This document shows, piece by piece, positions 40,625-50,477 of a stretch of DNA of 64,000 nucleotides. This stretch comes from an uncultured Neglectibacter sp. (lineage in GTDB: Bacteria; Bacillota; Clostridia; Oscillospirales; Acutalibacteraceae): positions 1 to 64,000 of the forward strand of contig CAMNSA010000010.1 of NCBI GenBank assembly GCA_946554335.1, in the 5' to 3' direction. Positions within the stretch are counted from its first letter, which is position 1, and each line of letters starts with the position of its first letter. A program made the position numbers and the translations under genes. The notes under the pieces are model-generated. The model did no database searches and had not been told where the DNA came from. It worked only from the letters and a program-made list of their open reading frames with translations.

Positions 40625-42529
40625 ATGGTCAAGATCGATTTGAAGGGTCAAATCAAAGAGTTCGAAAGCGGGATCACCGCCGCCGAAGTGGCTAAGTCCA
40701 TCGGCATGGGGCTCTACAAAGCCGCTTGCTGCGCCCGCATTGACGGCGAGGCGTGCGATTTGCGTACCCCCATCCAGAAGGACTGCTCTCTGGAAATTCT
40801 CACCTTTGACGAGGCGGAGGGCAAGCACGCTTATTGGCACACTACCTCCCACATCATGGCCCAGGCGGTAAAAAGGCTGTATCCCGGCACAAAATTCGCC
40901 ATTGGCCCCGCCATTGAAAACGGCTTCTACTACGACTTCGATCTGGAAGCGCCCCTCTCTCCGGAGGACCTTGTGAAGATCGAGGAAGAGATGAAAAAGA
41001 TCGTAAAGGAAAACCTGCCTTTAGAGCGCTTCGAACTGAACCCCGATAAGGCCAGGGAAGAAATGGCCGGGCAGGACTACAAGCAGGAGCTCATCGAAGA
41101 ACATTCCGGAAACGGGGAAAAGATCAGCTTTTACCGGCAGGGAGACTTTGAGGATCTCTGCGCCGGCCCCCATCTGATGACTACCGGCGGCGTCAAGGCC
41201 ATCAAGCTCACCTCCATCACCGGCGCTTACTGGCGCGGGGACGCCTCCAACAAGATGCTCACCAGAGTGTACGGCATCTCCTTCCCCAAGCAGAGCGAGC
41301 TGGACAGTTATCTGCAAATGCTGGAGGAGGCCAAGAAGCGGGATCACCGCCGCCTGGGCAAAGAGCTGGGGCTCTTCATGCTGCGGGACGAGGGCCCCGG
41401 CTTCCCCTTCTTCCTGCCCAAGGGCATGGTGCTGAAAAACACCCTCATCGAGTACTGGAGAAAGATTCACAAGAAGTACGGCTACCTGGAGATCTCCACT
41501 CCCATCATGCTCAACCGCCAGCTGTGGGAGCGCTCCGGCCACTGGGACCACTATAAGGACAATATGTACACCACCGTCATCGACGAGACCAATTTCGGCA
41601 TCAAGCCCATGAACTGCCCGGGCGGTATGCTGGTCTATGCCAGCGAGCCCCACTCCTACCGGGAGCTGCCCTTACGGGTGGGCGAGCTGGGGCTCGTTCA
41701 CCGTCATGAGCTTTCCGGCACCCTCCACGGCCTGTTCCGGGTGCGGTGCTTCACTCAGGACGACGCCCACATCTTCATGACCAGAGAGCAGATGCAGGAG
41801 GTCATTCAGGAGACGGTGCGCCTGTTCGACGAGGTGTATTCCACCTTCGGCCTCAGCTATACCATTGAGCTTTCCACCATGCCGGAAGACCACATCGGCG
41901 AGGTGGAGGAGTGGGAGCGCAATCAGGAGATCCTGAAAAGCGCCATCACGGCCATGGGCAAGGACTATGTCATCAACGAGGGCGACGGCGCGTTTTACGG
42001 CCCTAAGCTGGACTTCCATATCGCCGACTCTCTGGGACGCACCTGGCAGTGCGGCACCATCCAGCTGGACAGCCAGCTGCCGGAGCGCTTCGAGCTGGAG
42101 TATACCGGCGCTGACGGCCAGAAGCACCGCCCCGTCATGATCCACCGGGTGGTTTTGGGCTCCATCGAGCGCTTCATCGGCGTAATCACCGAGCATTTTG
42201 CCGGGAAGTTCCCCCTGTGGCTCTCTCCCGTACAGGCGGTGATCCTGCCCATTTCCGAGCGCCATCACGAATACGCGCAGGCGTTGAAGGAGCAGCTGGA
42301 GGCCGCGGGGCTGAGAGTGGAGTGTGACACGAGAAATGAGAAGATCGGCTATAAGATCCGGGAAGCTCAGCTGCAGCAGACCCCCTATATGCTGGTGGTA
42401 GGCGACAAGGAGATGGAGAGCAGAACCATTTCTCCCCGCCACCGGAAGGACGGCGACCTGGGCTCCATGTCCGTGGAGGAGTTCATCCAAAAGACTCTCG
42501 CGGAAATCGATTCCATGGAGATCAAATAA
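40625..42529 (+). CDS. thrS: Threonine--tRNA ligase
   Basis: 634 aa from the ATG at 40625 (AAAGGAGAAAGAGT upstream); the track's earlier start lies in the T-box terminator. TGS domain (1-62), second additional (editing-like) domain with THRS HxxxH (ahead of residue 80, HTTSHIM), zinc/catalytic core MNCPGGM, RHELSGTLHGLFRVRCFTQDDAH (motif 2), HRVVLGSIERFIGVITEH (motif 3), and a C-terminal anticodon-binding domain. Controlled by the T-box directly upstream. Confidence 0.97.
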   Translation: MVKIDLKGQIKEFESGITAAEVAKSIGMGLYKAACCARIDGEACDLRTPIQKDCSLEILTFDEAEGKHAYWHTTSHIMAQAVKRLYPGTKFAIGPAIENGFYYDFDLEAPLSPEDLVKIEEEMKKIVKENLPLERFELNPDKAREEMAGQDYKQELIEEHSGNGEKISFYRQGDFEDLCAGPHLMTTGGVKAIKLTSITGAYWRGDASNKMLTRVYGISFPKQSELDSYLQMLEEAKKRDHRRLGKELGLFMLRDEGPGFPFFLPKGMVLKNTLIEYWRKIHKKYGYLEISTPIMLNRQLWERSGHWDHYKDNMYTTVIDETNFGIKPMNCPGGMLVYASEPHSYRELPLRVGELGLVHRHELSGTLHGLFRVRCFTQDDAHIFMTREQMQEVIQETVRLFDEVYSTFGLSYTIELSTMPEDHIGEVEEWERNQEILKSAITAMGKDYVINEGDGAFYGPKLDFHIADSLGRTWQCGTIQLDSQLPERFELEYTGADGQKHRPVMIHRVVLGSIERFIGVITEHFAGKFPLWLSPVQAVILPISERHHEYAQALKEQLEAAGLRVECDTRNEKIGYKIREAQLQQTPYMLVVGDKEMESRTISPRHRKDGDLGSMSVEEFIQKTLAEIDSMEIK

Positions 42530-42540
42530 GAAAAGAGACG

Positions 42541-42586
42541 AAAAACCGCCCTGTCCCGATGAAAAATCGGGGCAGGGCGGTTTTTC
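42541..42586. terminator. Bidirectional terminator after thrS
   Basis: AAAAACCGCCCTGTCCCGAT ... ATCGGGGCAGGGCGGTTTTT, near-perfect stem with A and T runs, in a convergent gap. Confidence 0.9.
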
Positions 42587-42628
42587 ATTTTTTGTTTTTT
42601 CTGCATTTGCAGTGCTTTCCCACAAAGC

Positions 42629-44176
42629 TTACACTCTGGGCTGATTCGGGCAGTTGGGCGGCCCGATCTTCTCGAACTTAGCGGGCACCAAGGCGCCGCC
42701 CTCATTGAGCAGCACAAAAGGGATATGGTAGAGCCTGCCCCGCTTGCTGTCCTCAAAGCCCAGCTCCAGCACAAAGCGGTACAAAGGAGCCCTGGCTTCC
42801 TCAATGAGAAGGTCAAATTCCACCGCCCGGATCCCGCCTCCCATATGGCCCATGGTGACAAAGGTGGTCAGATCCTTGGACGGGGACACCTGCACCTCGT
42901 CCGGCGTGAACAGGTGCATCCAAATCCGTTCGGAGGAGATGGTCTTCGCCGTGTTGGAAATGAGAAAGCGCACCCTTTTCGGCTCGCCCGGATGAATGGT
43001 GGGCTCGCCGCAATAGTCCAGGCGCACATTGAGATATTCCGAGAGATAGCGCACGACCTTCATCTCGTCATAGATATTCTGGAACCAGGGCTTGGCGCGG
43101 AAATCCGGTACGCCCTCCTCTCTGTACAGCCCGAATTCCTCCACCGCCTGCTCATGGAGCTTTGCAACTCTCGCGGAAAACTCCGTCACATCCTTGGGGA
43201 TCCGTTTCTCCATGCGGAAGGGGTCGATGCTGATGGTCTTGATCTTGGCGCCGATGGGCTCGATCCATTTTTTATCAATGGCGTCGATCCCATGGCGCAG
43301 GCCGTAAAGGGCGGCAATGGTCCCCGCCGTGCAGTCGGTATCCTCGCCGAAATACACCGCCGTACACATGGACTTTTCCAGGTCGTCGGCTCCGTACAGC
43401 AGGCAGTAGGCGATGATGAACAGATTGGAGGGAACATCCCAACCGAAGGGGCCCTCTCCATAGCCCTTCTCCTCATCCTTGGGCGCGATATAGTGCCACT
43501 CGATATGCCCGATGAAATTCTGCATTACAAATTCCCGGGCCTCTTCCGGGGTCATCCCCTTATCATAGCACTGGATCCCCGCGCGGATGGCTTTCGCCAC
43601 CGCGCAGCCTTCGGGGATATAGGAAAGTGCGATGTCCAGAAGCTTTGTGAGATCCTCCTCGAAAAAGGCGGCGCTTTCCAAAGCGGCGGTAAACACCTCG
43701 GCATAAACGCCCTCGCCGTCTCCGTGGTCCACAATGGCGTCCTCAAAGGCATACTTTGCGGCAAGCTCCGGATACCCCGGGAACAGACATGCCCAGATCT
43801 CCGAACGGATGAAGGAGCCGCAGCTGTCCTTGAAGGAATTGTTATAGCTGCCGCTGTAGGGCGGCTCCAGCCCCACTCTCAGGTTGGCCTTCGCCGTGCC
43901 GTACTCCGCGTGGGTAAAGATCATCAGCTCGTTAAAATACTGCCCCAGAATTTTGGCGTCCAGATGAAGGCCGTGATCCTCCAGGGCCAAAAGCCACAGC
44001 ACCTGAATGTCCAGGTCGTCGTTGGGCAGAGGCTCACCGCTGATATCGTGGGTATAATAGGAAATATGGTTTTCCTGGCGGTTCCACTCCATGGGCATCC
44101 CCAAAGTGCCGCCCACATTTTTTCCCATCCAGCAGCCTTCCACCCGTCTTGCGTATTCCTCTTTACTGAGTTTCAT
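42629..44176 (-). CDS. ADP-ribosylglycohydrolase family protein with C-terminal extension
   Basis: 515 aa. The first about 350 residues are a DraG-type helical domain (GCWMGKNVGGTLGMP, PNDDLDIQVLWLLALED, DHGDGEGVYAEVFTAA, FGEDTDCTAGTIAALYGL). The roughly 150-residue C-terminal part looks beta-rich and is not recognised. It is the second, unrelated-looking member of this family in the window. It follows the mannose-6-phosphate isomerase gene (52 bp gap), so a role in sugar or glycoside metabolism is plausible; protein de-ADP-ribosylation is the alternative. Confidence 0.85.
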   Translation of the reverse strand: MKLSKEEYARRVEGCWMGKNVGGTLGMPMEWNRQENHISYYTHDISGEPLPNDDLDIQVLWLLALEDHGLHLDAKILGQYFNELMIFTHAEYGTAKANLRVGLEPPYSGSYNNSFKDSCGSFIRSEIWACLFPGYPELAAKYAFEDAIVDHGDGEGVYAEVFTAALESAAFFEEDLTKLLDIALSYIPEGCAVAKAIRAGIQCYDKGMTPEEAREFVMQNFIGHIEWHYIAPKDEEKGYGEGPFGWDVPSNLFIIAYCLLYGADDLEKSMCTAVYFGEDTDCTAGTIAALYGLRHGIDAIDKKWIEPIGAKIKTISIDPFRMEKRIPKDVTEFSARVAKLHEQAVEEFGLYREEGVPDFRAKPWFQNIYDEMKVVRYLSEYLNVRLDYCGEPTIHPGEPKRVRFLISNTAKTISSERIWMHLFTPDEVQVSPSKDLTTFVTMGHMGGGIRAVEFDLLIEEARAPLYRFVLELGFEDSKRGRLYHIPFVLLNEGGALVPAKFEKIGPPNCPNQPRV

Positions 44177-44228
44177 CAGGGATCTCTCCTTTTAATGCCT
44201 CTCGTTTCTTTTGAAAATCCGCCGCCGC

Positions 44229-45320
44229 TTACAGATCATAATGCACGCCGGGAGGATTGCACAGCAGAATGGCGATCTCCTCGCCGGGCTTCGCCTCTAC
44301 CGTCACTTCCCCGCAGGCATAGGGGAAAAACAGCTCGTCGCCCTGCTTCAGTTCCTCCTCACGGTCTCCACAGCGCAGGACGCCCTTGCCGGAAAGCACA
44401 ATGGCGATCTGATGGAAGCCTGTCTTTAACATGGGAGCGCTGGAGTTGACCGAAAGCCTGGTAAAGGAGAAATACTCCGTCTGACCCTGCCCGATGATCA
44501 GCTCTTCCCTGCCCCAGTCGCCCTCCCGGATGGTCCTGGGGGCAATGCGGTAGCGGCGCAGGTTCTCTGCAAAGTCGGCCCCGTTGTAGTTGTAGCAGCC
44601 TAAAAGCCGCTGCTTATAAGCCTCCTTCTCCTCCTCGGTGCCGTCCCTTTTCTTCCAGGCTCCCACCGTGATGTCAGAGGGCTCCTGCACCTCCGCCACG
44701 AAACAGCCCGGACCGATGGCGTGAGGCAGCCCGGCCTCGATAAAGAAGGCGTCTCCCACCTCTACCGGCACCTTGTGGCAGCACTGCTCCATGGCGTGGA
44801 TATCTCCCGCGTCAAAGCCTTTTTCAAACTGCTCTCTGGTCACGCCCTCCTTGAAGCCCATGAGCACATAGGGAGGCTCCTCCACATCCTCCCGCTTGGA
44901 AAGCACATACCAGCTTTCCTCCTTGCCGAAATCACTGCCGAAATGCTCTTTCGCATAGGATCTGGTGGGGTGGGTCTGAAGCCCTAACTGCTTCTCGGCG
45001 TCCAAAAGCTTAACGAGCACCCCCAGCTGATCGCCGGTGAGCTTTCTGTGCTTTTCGCCCAGAGCCTTCTCCGGGTCCTTCCCGATGGCTTCAAACAGAT
45101 AACAGCGCGTCCCGTCCGGCAAAATACATTCCGCGCAGCCGTCGTTGGGGTCTCCTTTTTCCACGGCGTTTACCGTCCTGGTGTCGGACCCTACCCAGGC
45201 CTCCGGCCTGCCGTCATCCGCTCCGGGGTAAATTCCCCGGAAACGGTCGATCTCTCTGCCGCCCGGATAGCGCACGATCTTGTTCTGTACCAGGCGCCAG
45301 GGATAGGCGTAAAGTTCCAT
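44229..45320 (-). CDS. manA: Class I mannose-6-phosphate isomerase
   Basis: 363 aa cupin-type zinc isomerase interconverting mannose-6-P and fructose-6-P. Zinc-site motifs: LQTHPTRSYAKEHFG (Gln/His near residue 116), KEESWYVL (Glu), and AGLPHAIGPG (His near 200). C-terminal cupin portion GEEIAILLCNPPG. It fits the mannoside-degrading genes 0.6 kb upstream across the repeat block: mannose freed by the beta-mannosidase needs exactly this step after phosphorylation. Upstream of the second ADP-ribosylglycohydrolase gene. Confidence 0.88.
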   Translation of the reverse strand: MELYAYPWRLVQNKIVRYPGGREIDRFRGIYPGADDGRPEAWVGSDTRTVNAVEKGDPNDGCAECILPDGTRCYLFEAIGKDPEKALGEKHRKLTGDQLGVLVKLLDAEKQLGLQTHPTRSYAKEHFGSDFGKEESWYVLSKREDVEEPPYVLMGFKEGVTREQFEKGFDAGDIHAMEQCCHKVPVEVGDAFFIEAGLPHAIGPGCFVAEVQEPSDITVGAWKKRDGTEEEKEAYKQRLLGCYNYNGADFAENLRRYRIAPRTIREGDWGREELIIGQGQTEYFSFTRLSVNSSAPMLKTGFHQIAIVLSGKGVLRCGDREEELKQGDELFFPYACGEVTVEAKPGEEIAILLCNPPGVHYDL

Positions 45321-45339
45321 AGCAATTCCTTCCCTTCAA

Positions 45340-45906
45340 TTTAGTCATTAGTCGTTAGTGGTTAGTTGTTAGATGCTGGATTCTAGATGCTAGATGCTGG
45401 ATATTAGACAGCCTGTCCTTGGCTCTCTCTGAGGAGGGAGGCAGGGGGAGCCAAGTGAGGGGCTGCGAACCGCAGGAATCCCTTGCCTCTCCCTACTCCT
45501 TACTTGCCTCTCCCTATGGGAGAGGTGGCATGGCGAAGCCATGACGGAGAGGGCGGCCTTTTAGTTGTTAGTTTTTAGTCGTTAGTGGTTAGAAAGGGCG
45601 CTCTTCTCGCCTACCGGCTCGGTTGCTGCATGCCAGTGGCATGCGTTCAGCAACGACCGGAGCGACAGCGGAGACCAGTTCGCACCAGCGGTCTCGCCTG
45701 CCGGCTCGATTGGGTCAGAACGATTGCCACCGGCAATCTTCCCCCCACAGGGACACGCTCTCTCGCCTACCGGCTCGGTCAGTTCGCACCAGCGTCCCAC
45801 CGGGACGCGCTCACCCCTCTCAGTCACCTTCGGTGACAGCTCCCCCAAAGGGGGAGCCAAGGCTCTTTCTAACGACTAATATCTAATATCTAACAACTAC
45901 CAAGAG
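45340..45906. repeat. Composite interspersed repeat block A
   Basis: Non-coding mosaic. Left end TAGTCATTAGTCGTTAGTGG/TAGTTGTTAG and TGCTGGAT/TGCTAGAT microrepeats; then GGGAGAGGTGGCATGGCGAAGCCATGACGGAGAGGG (imperfect palindrome around ATGGCTTCGCCAT on the complement); then CTCGCCTACCGGCTCGGTTGCTGCATGCCAGTGGCATGC; then GATTGCCACCGGCAATC; then GTCACCTTCGGTGACAGCTCCC and CCCCCAAAGGGGGAGCC; right end CTAATATCTAATATCTAACAACTA, inverted relative to the left end. Much of it recurs in block B at 52.9-53.4 kb. ORFs reported here are artefacts of the repeats. Confidence 0.85.
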
Positions 45907-45945
45907 GGAGAGCCAAAGGGCGGCTTTTCCTTCTTGCTTTTCCTT

Positions 45946-48546
45946 TTATTCCCAGTTGATCTTGATCTCCGGGAAGTCCGCGGTGTTGCTGCCCTCGGCG
46001 TAGGTCGTCTCCAACACATGAAGCTGGGGTGTTTCCTTGCATTTTTCCACTCTGACCGTCTTTTTCTCGCCAGGATACAGCTTAAAGTAGTTGTCGCTGT
46101 AATGTACCCTGTCGTCAGAGGTGGTCAAATACGCCACCGGCACATATGCGTCAGAGGAAACCGTGACCAAAAGCCCGTCCTTGTCCTCTTTCACATCCAC
46201 GATCTCCGCTTTGCCCTGGGGGAAGCTGTGATCGCGGTAATAGGCCCGCAGGCTGTCCGCGGTCTCAAAGCCGTTTTGGGGATCACCGGCAAAGAAGAAC
46301 CCGTTCTTCAAATCTCCCTTGCAGTCGAAGGTAAACTGCTGCCAGGAATGAGGAGCGGCCTTCAGCTCTTTGACGCCCTCCTGGGACGCCTTGCCCGTAA
46401 AATCCATATAGCCGTAACGGATCTTCAGGGAAAGCTCCTCCGGCGACTCATTAATCACCGTCACCCTCGCGCCGTTCTCTTCCGAGCGAACGATCAGCTT
46501 CTTAGGGGCGAAAGCCCTCTTTAAGAAGTAGAAGGACACCTTGCGGGTGAGATAATAGTCGATCACGGTCCAGCCGGTCTCCGGCCAGCAGTCGTTATAC
46601 ATCCAAATCAGGTCGCCCGACCCAAAGGACTTGCGCCGGATCCCCTCCGCCATCTCGTTGTAGAGCAGTCCCTGAGCCACTCCGCTGTAAAGCAGATAGC
46701 CTTTCCAGTCTAAAGTGGTCTGGTCTGTCAGGTGGCGGTTGATGGAGTTGAGGATGCCCTGGTGCTTGAACTTATGCTCGCCGTGGTATTCCCAGGTCTT
46801 TCCCTCGCCCGTAATTTCTTCCCCGTCGTGATAGCGCCGGACAGAACTTTCCATCAGCGCGCCGAAGAAACCGTATTCACTGGAGAAACGGGCCGGGAAC
46901 CGATCGAAGGCCTCCAGCTCATAATCGAACTTGAAGCTGGTGTTGGGGTCTCTTCCGAAATAGGTCCAGGCATGCACATCTCCCTCGGTCACCTCGTTGG
47001 CGCGGGGATCTCCGAAGTACGGCGTGGAGGGCATGTAGGGGATCTGAGGACTGTTGCGGTGCACCGCACGGGGCTGGATATAGTTGAAGATCTTCTCGCC
47101 GTAAAAACGCTCCGGATGAACGTCCCCCGGGAACCAGTCGGTATAGGATTCCGCGATCTCGTTGTTTCCTGTCCAGACCGCCATACAGGGGTAATGGGCC
47201 AGACGCTTGGTCTGGAACTCGGCCTCTTCGGTGGCCTCATAGAGGAACTTCTTATCCATGTCCGGATAATAGGCGCAGGCGTACATAAAGTCGTGCATCA
47301 GAAGGATCCCGTTTTCCGAGCAGTACTCATAGAAGCAGTCCGGCTCATAGGTTCCGCCGCCCCACATGCGCAGCATGGTGAAGCCCGCTTCCTTTCCTTC
47401 CTCCACCAAAGTCCGGTAAGTGGAATCAGGTGTGCGCAGATACACGGAATCTGTGGGCACCCAGTTTCCGCCCTTACAGAATATCCGCACTCCGTTTACC
47501 TTGAAGAAGAAGTTCCGGGTCCCGTCCGGAAGCTTGGAGTGGTCGATCTCCACAGTGCGCACGCCCACCTTCTTCACCCGGTCTTCATAGGTGTTTCCCT
47601 TGCAGATACACCGGGCATGAAGCTCATAGAGGGCCTGGTCGCCGTAGCCGTTAGGCCACCAAAGCCTCGCGTCCGGGATCACGGCCTTTTCCCGCACATA
47701 GTTTTCTCCGCCCACCAGGAAATGAGTGCTTTCCTTTTGAAGGACGGGCTTTCCCTCATACAACAGCTCATACTGAAGGGTCACTTCAGAGGAGGCTGTC
47801 ATGCCGGTCTTTTCGATCTCAAAGAAGAACTCCACCTGGGCGTCCTTTTCCGTCGTATAGGTGTCCATACGGGAAGAGGCAATCTTCGCGCCGGAGAAGG
47901 CCTCCAGATAGATATTTCTGCCGATCCCGCAGGTGGGAACGGGCTTGCACCAGTCCCAGCCATAGGTGAACTGGGGCTTTCTGGTGTACACGCGCTGGTC
48001 GCAGATGGCAAAAAAGCTGGCGCAATAAAAAGAAAGGCTGTCTTTGGGGTAATTGTCCTCCATGCCGGAGGTCAGGCGGATGATGACGGTGTTCTTCCCC
48101 ACCTTCAAAAACCGCTTCACATCCTCATAGAAGGGACAGAAGGCGTTGGTGTGATGTCCTGCCGGGCGGCCGTTGATGATGATATCGGCCTTGAAGTCCA
48201 GCATTTCGATATAGAGGCGCACCACATCCTCTGAAAGCATCTCTTCACTTACCTCAAATTCCCGGATAAACCACCAGGAAAGGTCCTTGATCCAAAGACA
48301 ATCCTCAATATTCGACTTTAAAAAGGGCTCTTTGATAATATCGTTCTCCACTAAAGGCGTAATAACATCGCAGGGCACCTTCGCCTCTAAAAAGCCCTGC
48401 TTCACAGGCAGCACATTGGGAAACTTTTCCCGATTGACGGAGAACTTCCCCGCAGGGCGTTCCATCACTTCCACAAAGCGCTCAGGACCTACATCCAGAA
48501 ATTCGCCCCGCAGCTTCCAAATACCGGAAAGATCTATTTTCTGCAT
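45946..48546 (-). CDS. Glycoside hydrolase family 2 beta-mannosidase
   Basis: 866 aa, no signal peptide. GH2 layout: N-terminal jelly-roll (1-190), two Ig-like domains, TIM barrel (about 340-640) with acid/base Glu in WTGNNEIAESY (about 462) and nucleophile Glu in FSSEYGFFGALME (about 556), and C-terminal beta domains. NNE with SEYGF and WFPGDVH match the beta-mannosidase subgroup better than beta-galactosidase. It would hydrolyse imported beta-mannosides or mannose-capped N-glycan cores. Last gene of the ABC operon, 156 bp after the binding-protein gene with a terminator between. Confidence 0.9.
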   Translation of the reverse strand: MQKIDLSGIWKLRGEFLDVGPERFVEVMERPAGKFSVNREKFPNVLPVKQGFLEAKVPCDVITPLVENDIIKEPFLKSNIEDCLWIKDLSWWFIREFEVSEEMLSEDVVRLYIEMLDFKADIIINGRPAGHHTNAFCPFYEDVKRFLKVGKNTVIIRLTSGMEDNYPKDSLSFYCASFFAICDQRVYTRKPQFTYGWDWCKPVPTCGIGRNIYLEAFSGAKIASSRMDTYTTEKDAQVEFFFEIEKTGMTASSEVTLQYELLYEGKPVLQKESTHFLVGGENYVREKAVIPDARLWWPNGYGDQALYELHARCICKGNTYEDRVKKVGVRTVEIDHSKLPDGTRNFFFKVNGVRIFCKGGNWVPTDSVYLRTPDSTYRTLVEEGKEAGFTMLRMWGGGTYEPDCFYEYCSENGILLMHDFMYACAYYPDMDKKFLYEATEEAEFQTKRLAHYPCMAVWTGNNEIAESYTDWFPGDVHPERFYGEKIFNYIQPRAVHRNSPQIPYMPSTPYFGDPRANEVTEGDVHAWTYFGRDPNTSFKFDYELEAFDRFPARFSSEYGFFGALMESSVRRYHDGEEITGEGKTWEYHGEHKFKHQGILNSINRHLTDQTTLDWKGYLLYSGVAQGLLYNEMAEGIRRKSFGSGDLIWMYNDCWPETGWTVIDYYLTRKVSFYFLKRAFAPKKLIVRSEENGARVTVINESPEELSLKIRYGYMDFTGKASQEGVKELKAAPHSWQQFTFDCKGDLKNGFFFAGDPQNGFETADSLRAYYRDHSFPQGKAEIVDVKEDKDGLLVTVSSDAYVPVAYLTTSDDRVHYSDNYFKLYPGEKKTVRVEKCKETPQLHVLETTYAEGSNTADFPEIKINWE

Positions 48547-48597
48547 ATCAAATCAACTCCTCTTTTGAAAAAACTCACGCGTTTTCATCGCTTCCCC

Positions 48598-48639
48598 AAA
48601 AAGAATCGCGGGAGAAGGAGGAATCCTCCTTCTCCCGCT
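48598..48639 (-). terminator. Terminator between binding-protein and beta-mannosidase genes
   Basis: On the minus strand GCGGGAGAAGGAGGA / TCCTCCTTCTCCCGC, perfect 15-bp stem, followed by GATTCTTTTTGG. It likely limits transcription into the GH2 gene relative to the transporter genes. Confidence 0.85.
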
Positions 48640-48702
48640 CTTCCTATTTTACCTTTGATCTCTCAAAGGAAATCATTTGGAACGCAAAGACAAAGTCAAA
48701 GC

Positions 48703-50373
48703 TTAGCCCTGATTGGTCTTGTTGTTCATGTAGGTCTCCATCAAAGCGGACTGAGCATCATACACAGTCTGAGCTTCGGCGATGGCTTCCTGCAGGCCCA
48801 GGCCATCCAGCTCGGCCTTGAACTGCTCCCAACGGGCGTCGTCAACGGTATCCTGAGCGGAAACAACTGCCCAGAAGTACTCCTTCACAGCGTCCTGAAC
48901 GTCAGCCTGGATCTCGGTCCACTTCACCAGGTCGGAGGGGTTGCGCCACTCGATCTGATGAGCATAACGGTCACGGGAGTTGTCGCCGGACTGCTTGAAC
49001 AGAGCGCGGGTCTCGGGAGTGTTGGACAGCAGGCAGTCGTCCTTGCGGTTGACAAAGGCGTCAAACAGTCTCAGGCCGATGTTCTGATCGGTATCGGTGT
49101 CGTCGCCGGGCTGTACAATAGCCTGATACTGACCATTCTCGTCGATGGTGTACTCCTGGCCCTCCACGCCAAAGCGGCGCTCCTTGTAAACCTCGGGAGA
49201 GCACATGTCGTCAAAGATGGCATAGGTTCTCTCGGGATCGGGACAGTGAGAGGTGATGCCCCAATAGCACCATGCGTTAACGGTGTCGGGGTCGTCCTGG
49301 ATCTTGGTGCCGTCCTTGCCGGTAACCATCTCCAGCGGGATCCACTCGGCTTCAGGCTGAGCAGCCTTCAGAGCGTCGAAGGTGGTGTTGGGGTTGTTCC
49401 ATGCGCACCAGCCGTAGCATACGCCGTAATAGCCCTTGGAGAATTCCTCAGAACGGTTAATTTCGGTGTTGATAGTGTTGGGGGTAATCCAGCCCTTCTC
49501 GTACATGTCATGGACATCCTGCAGCCACAGACGGGTCTCGTCGACCACGGGGCCGTAGTACACCTTGCCGGCGTCGTCCACAACCCACTTATTGAAGTGA
49601 GTCAGAGGATAGTTGTACATCCAGGGAATGCAGAAACGGAAGTCGTTGGAACCGCCGCTGCCCAGGCCATAGGTATCCTTCTGGCCGTTTCCGTCGGGAT
49701 CGTCCTCAGTGAAGGCGCGCACGACCTCGGTCAGCTCGTCAAGAGTCTTGGGAACTTCCAGCTTCAGGTTGTCGAGCCAATCCTTGCGGACCCAGATAGT
49801 CTGGCAGCAGGGCTCGGAAACGTCGCCGGGCATACGATACATTTTGCCGTCTTCCTCGGTGCAGTAGAACAGGGTCTCCAGGAACTGGCTGTTCTGATAG
49901 TCGCGGATCTCGGTGTACTTGTTCACATACTCGGAAACGTCCACCAGCATCTCCGCTTCTTTCCACTGCAGGAACTCGTTCTCCATGTCGGACCACCACA
50001 GCACATCAGGCATGTCGTCGCCGGCCATCATGGCGGCGTTGACTCTCTGCTTGATGTCGGAGCCGCTGCCCAGAACGATCAGGTCGAACTTCACATTGTA
50101 GCGATCCTCCAGCCACTTCTGTACGCGGCTGTCAGCCACGGTGTGGCCGCGCTGGATCGTTACGGTGAGGTCCATCGGCTCAGCGATGTTGGTCACATCC
50201 AGCTTCGCGGTAGGCTCGGCGACAGCGGAGCTGCCGTTATCGCTTTCCGCAGGGGTAGAGCTGTTGTTTGCCGGTGTGCTGCTGGAAGGTTTGTCGCCGC
50301 CGCAAGCTGCGAAAGCGGTAACGCACAGAGCCAGAGCCAGCACAATGCAGGCAAGTCTCTTCAGGTTCTTCAA
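48703..50373 (-). CDS. Extracellular solute-binding lipoprotein of sugar ABC importer
   Basis: 556 aa. Signal peptide and lipobox FAAC place the lipidated Cys at residue 24, followed by a Ser/Thr-rich linker and a family-1-like binding domain (LplA-type, large). The start is TTG 50373 with AAGGAGGA 8 nt upstream. Adjacent permease genes and a beta-mannosidase suggest a manno-oligosaccharide or N-glycan fragment as ligand (inference). A strong terminator follows the gene. Confidence 0.9.
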   Translation of the reverse strand: MKNLKRLACIVLALALCVTAFAACGGDKPSSSTPANNSSTPAESDNGSSAVAEPTAKLDVTNIAEPMDLTVTIQRGHTVADSRVQKWLEDRYNVKFDLIVLGSGSDIKQRVNAAMMAGDDMPDVLWWSDMENEFLQWKEAEMLVDVSEYVNKYTEIRDYQNSQFLETLFYCTEEDGKMYRMPGDVSEPCCQTIWVRKDWLDNLKLEVPKTLDELTEVVRAFTEDDPDGNGQKDTYGLGSGGSNDFRFCIPWMYNYPLTHFNKWVVDDAGKVYYGPVVDETRLWLQDVHDMYEKGWITPNTINTEINRSEEFSKGYYGVCYGWCAWNNPNTTFDALKAAQPEAEWIPLEMVTGKDGTKIQDDPDTVNAWCYWGITSHCPDPERTYAIFDDMCSPEVYKERRFGVEGQEYTIDENGQYQAIVQPGDDTDTDQNIGLRLFDAFVNRKDDCLLSNTPETRALFKQSGDNSRDRYAHQIEWRNPSDLVKWTEIQADVQDAVKEYFWAVVSAQDTVDDARWEQFKAELDGLGLQEAIAEAQTVYDAQSALMETYMNNKTNQG

Positions 50374-50477
50374 GGTTTTTTCCTCCTTGCATATTTTTGG
50401 ATCATATATTTACGGCTCACGCGATGGCGTTTCGTCATCGGGTTGCACCGCGGATCCCATAAAAAGAGATTTCCATA

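Noticed and set aside
45582-45886. ORFs of 83-92 aa on both strands in repeat block A
   Set aside because: They are translations of the palindromic repeat modules, recur in block B, overlap each other on both strands and lack ribosome sites.
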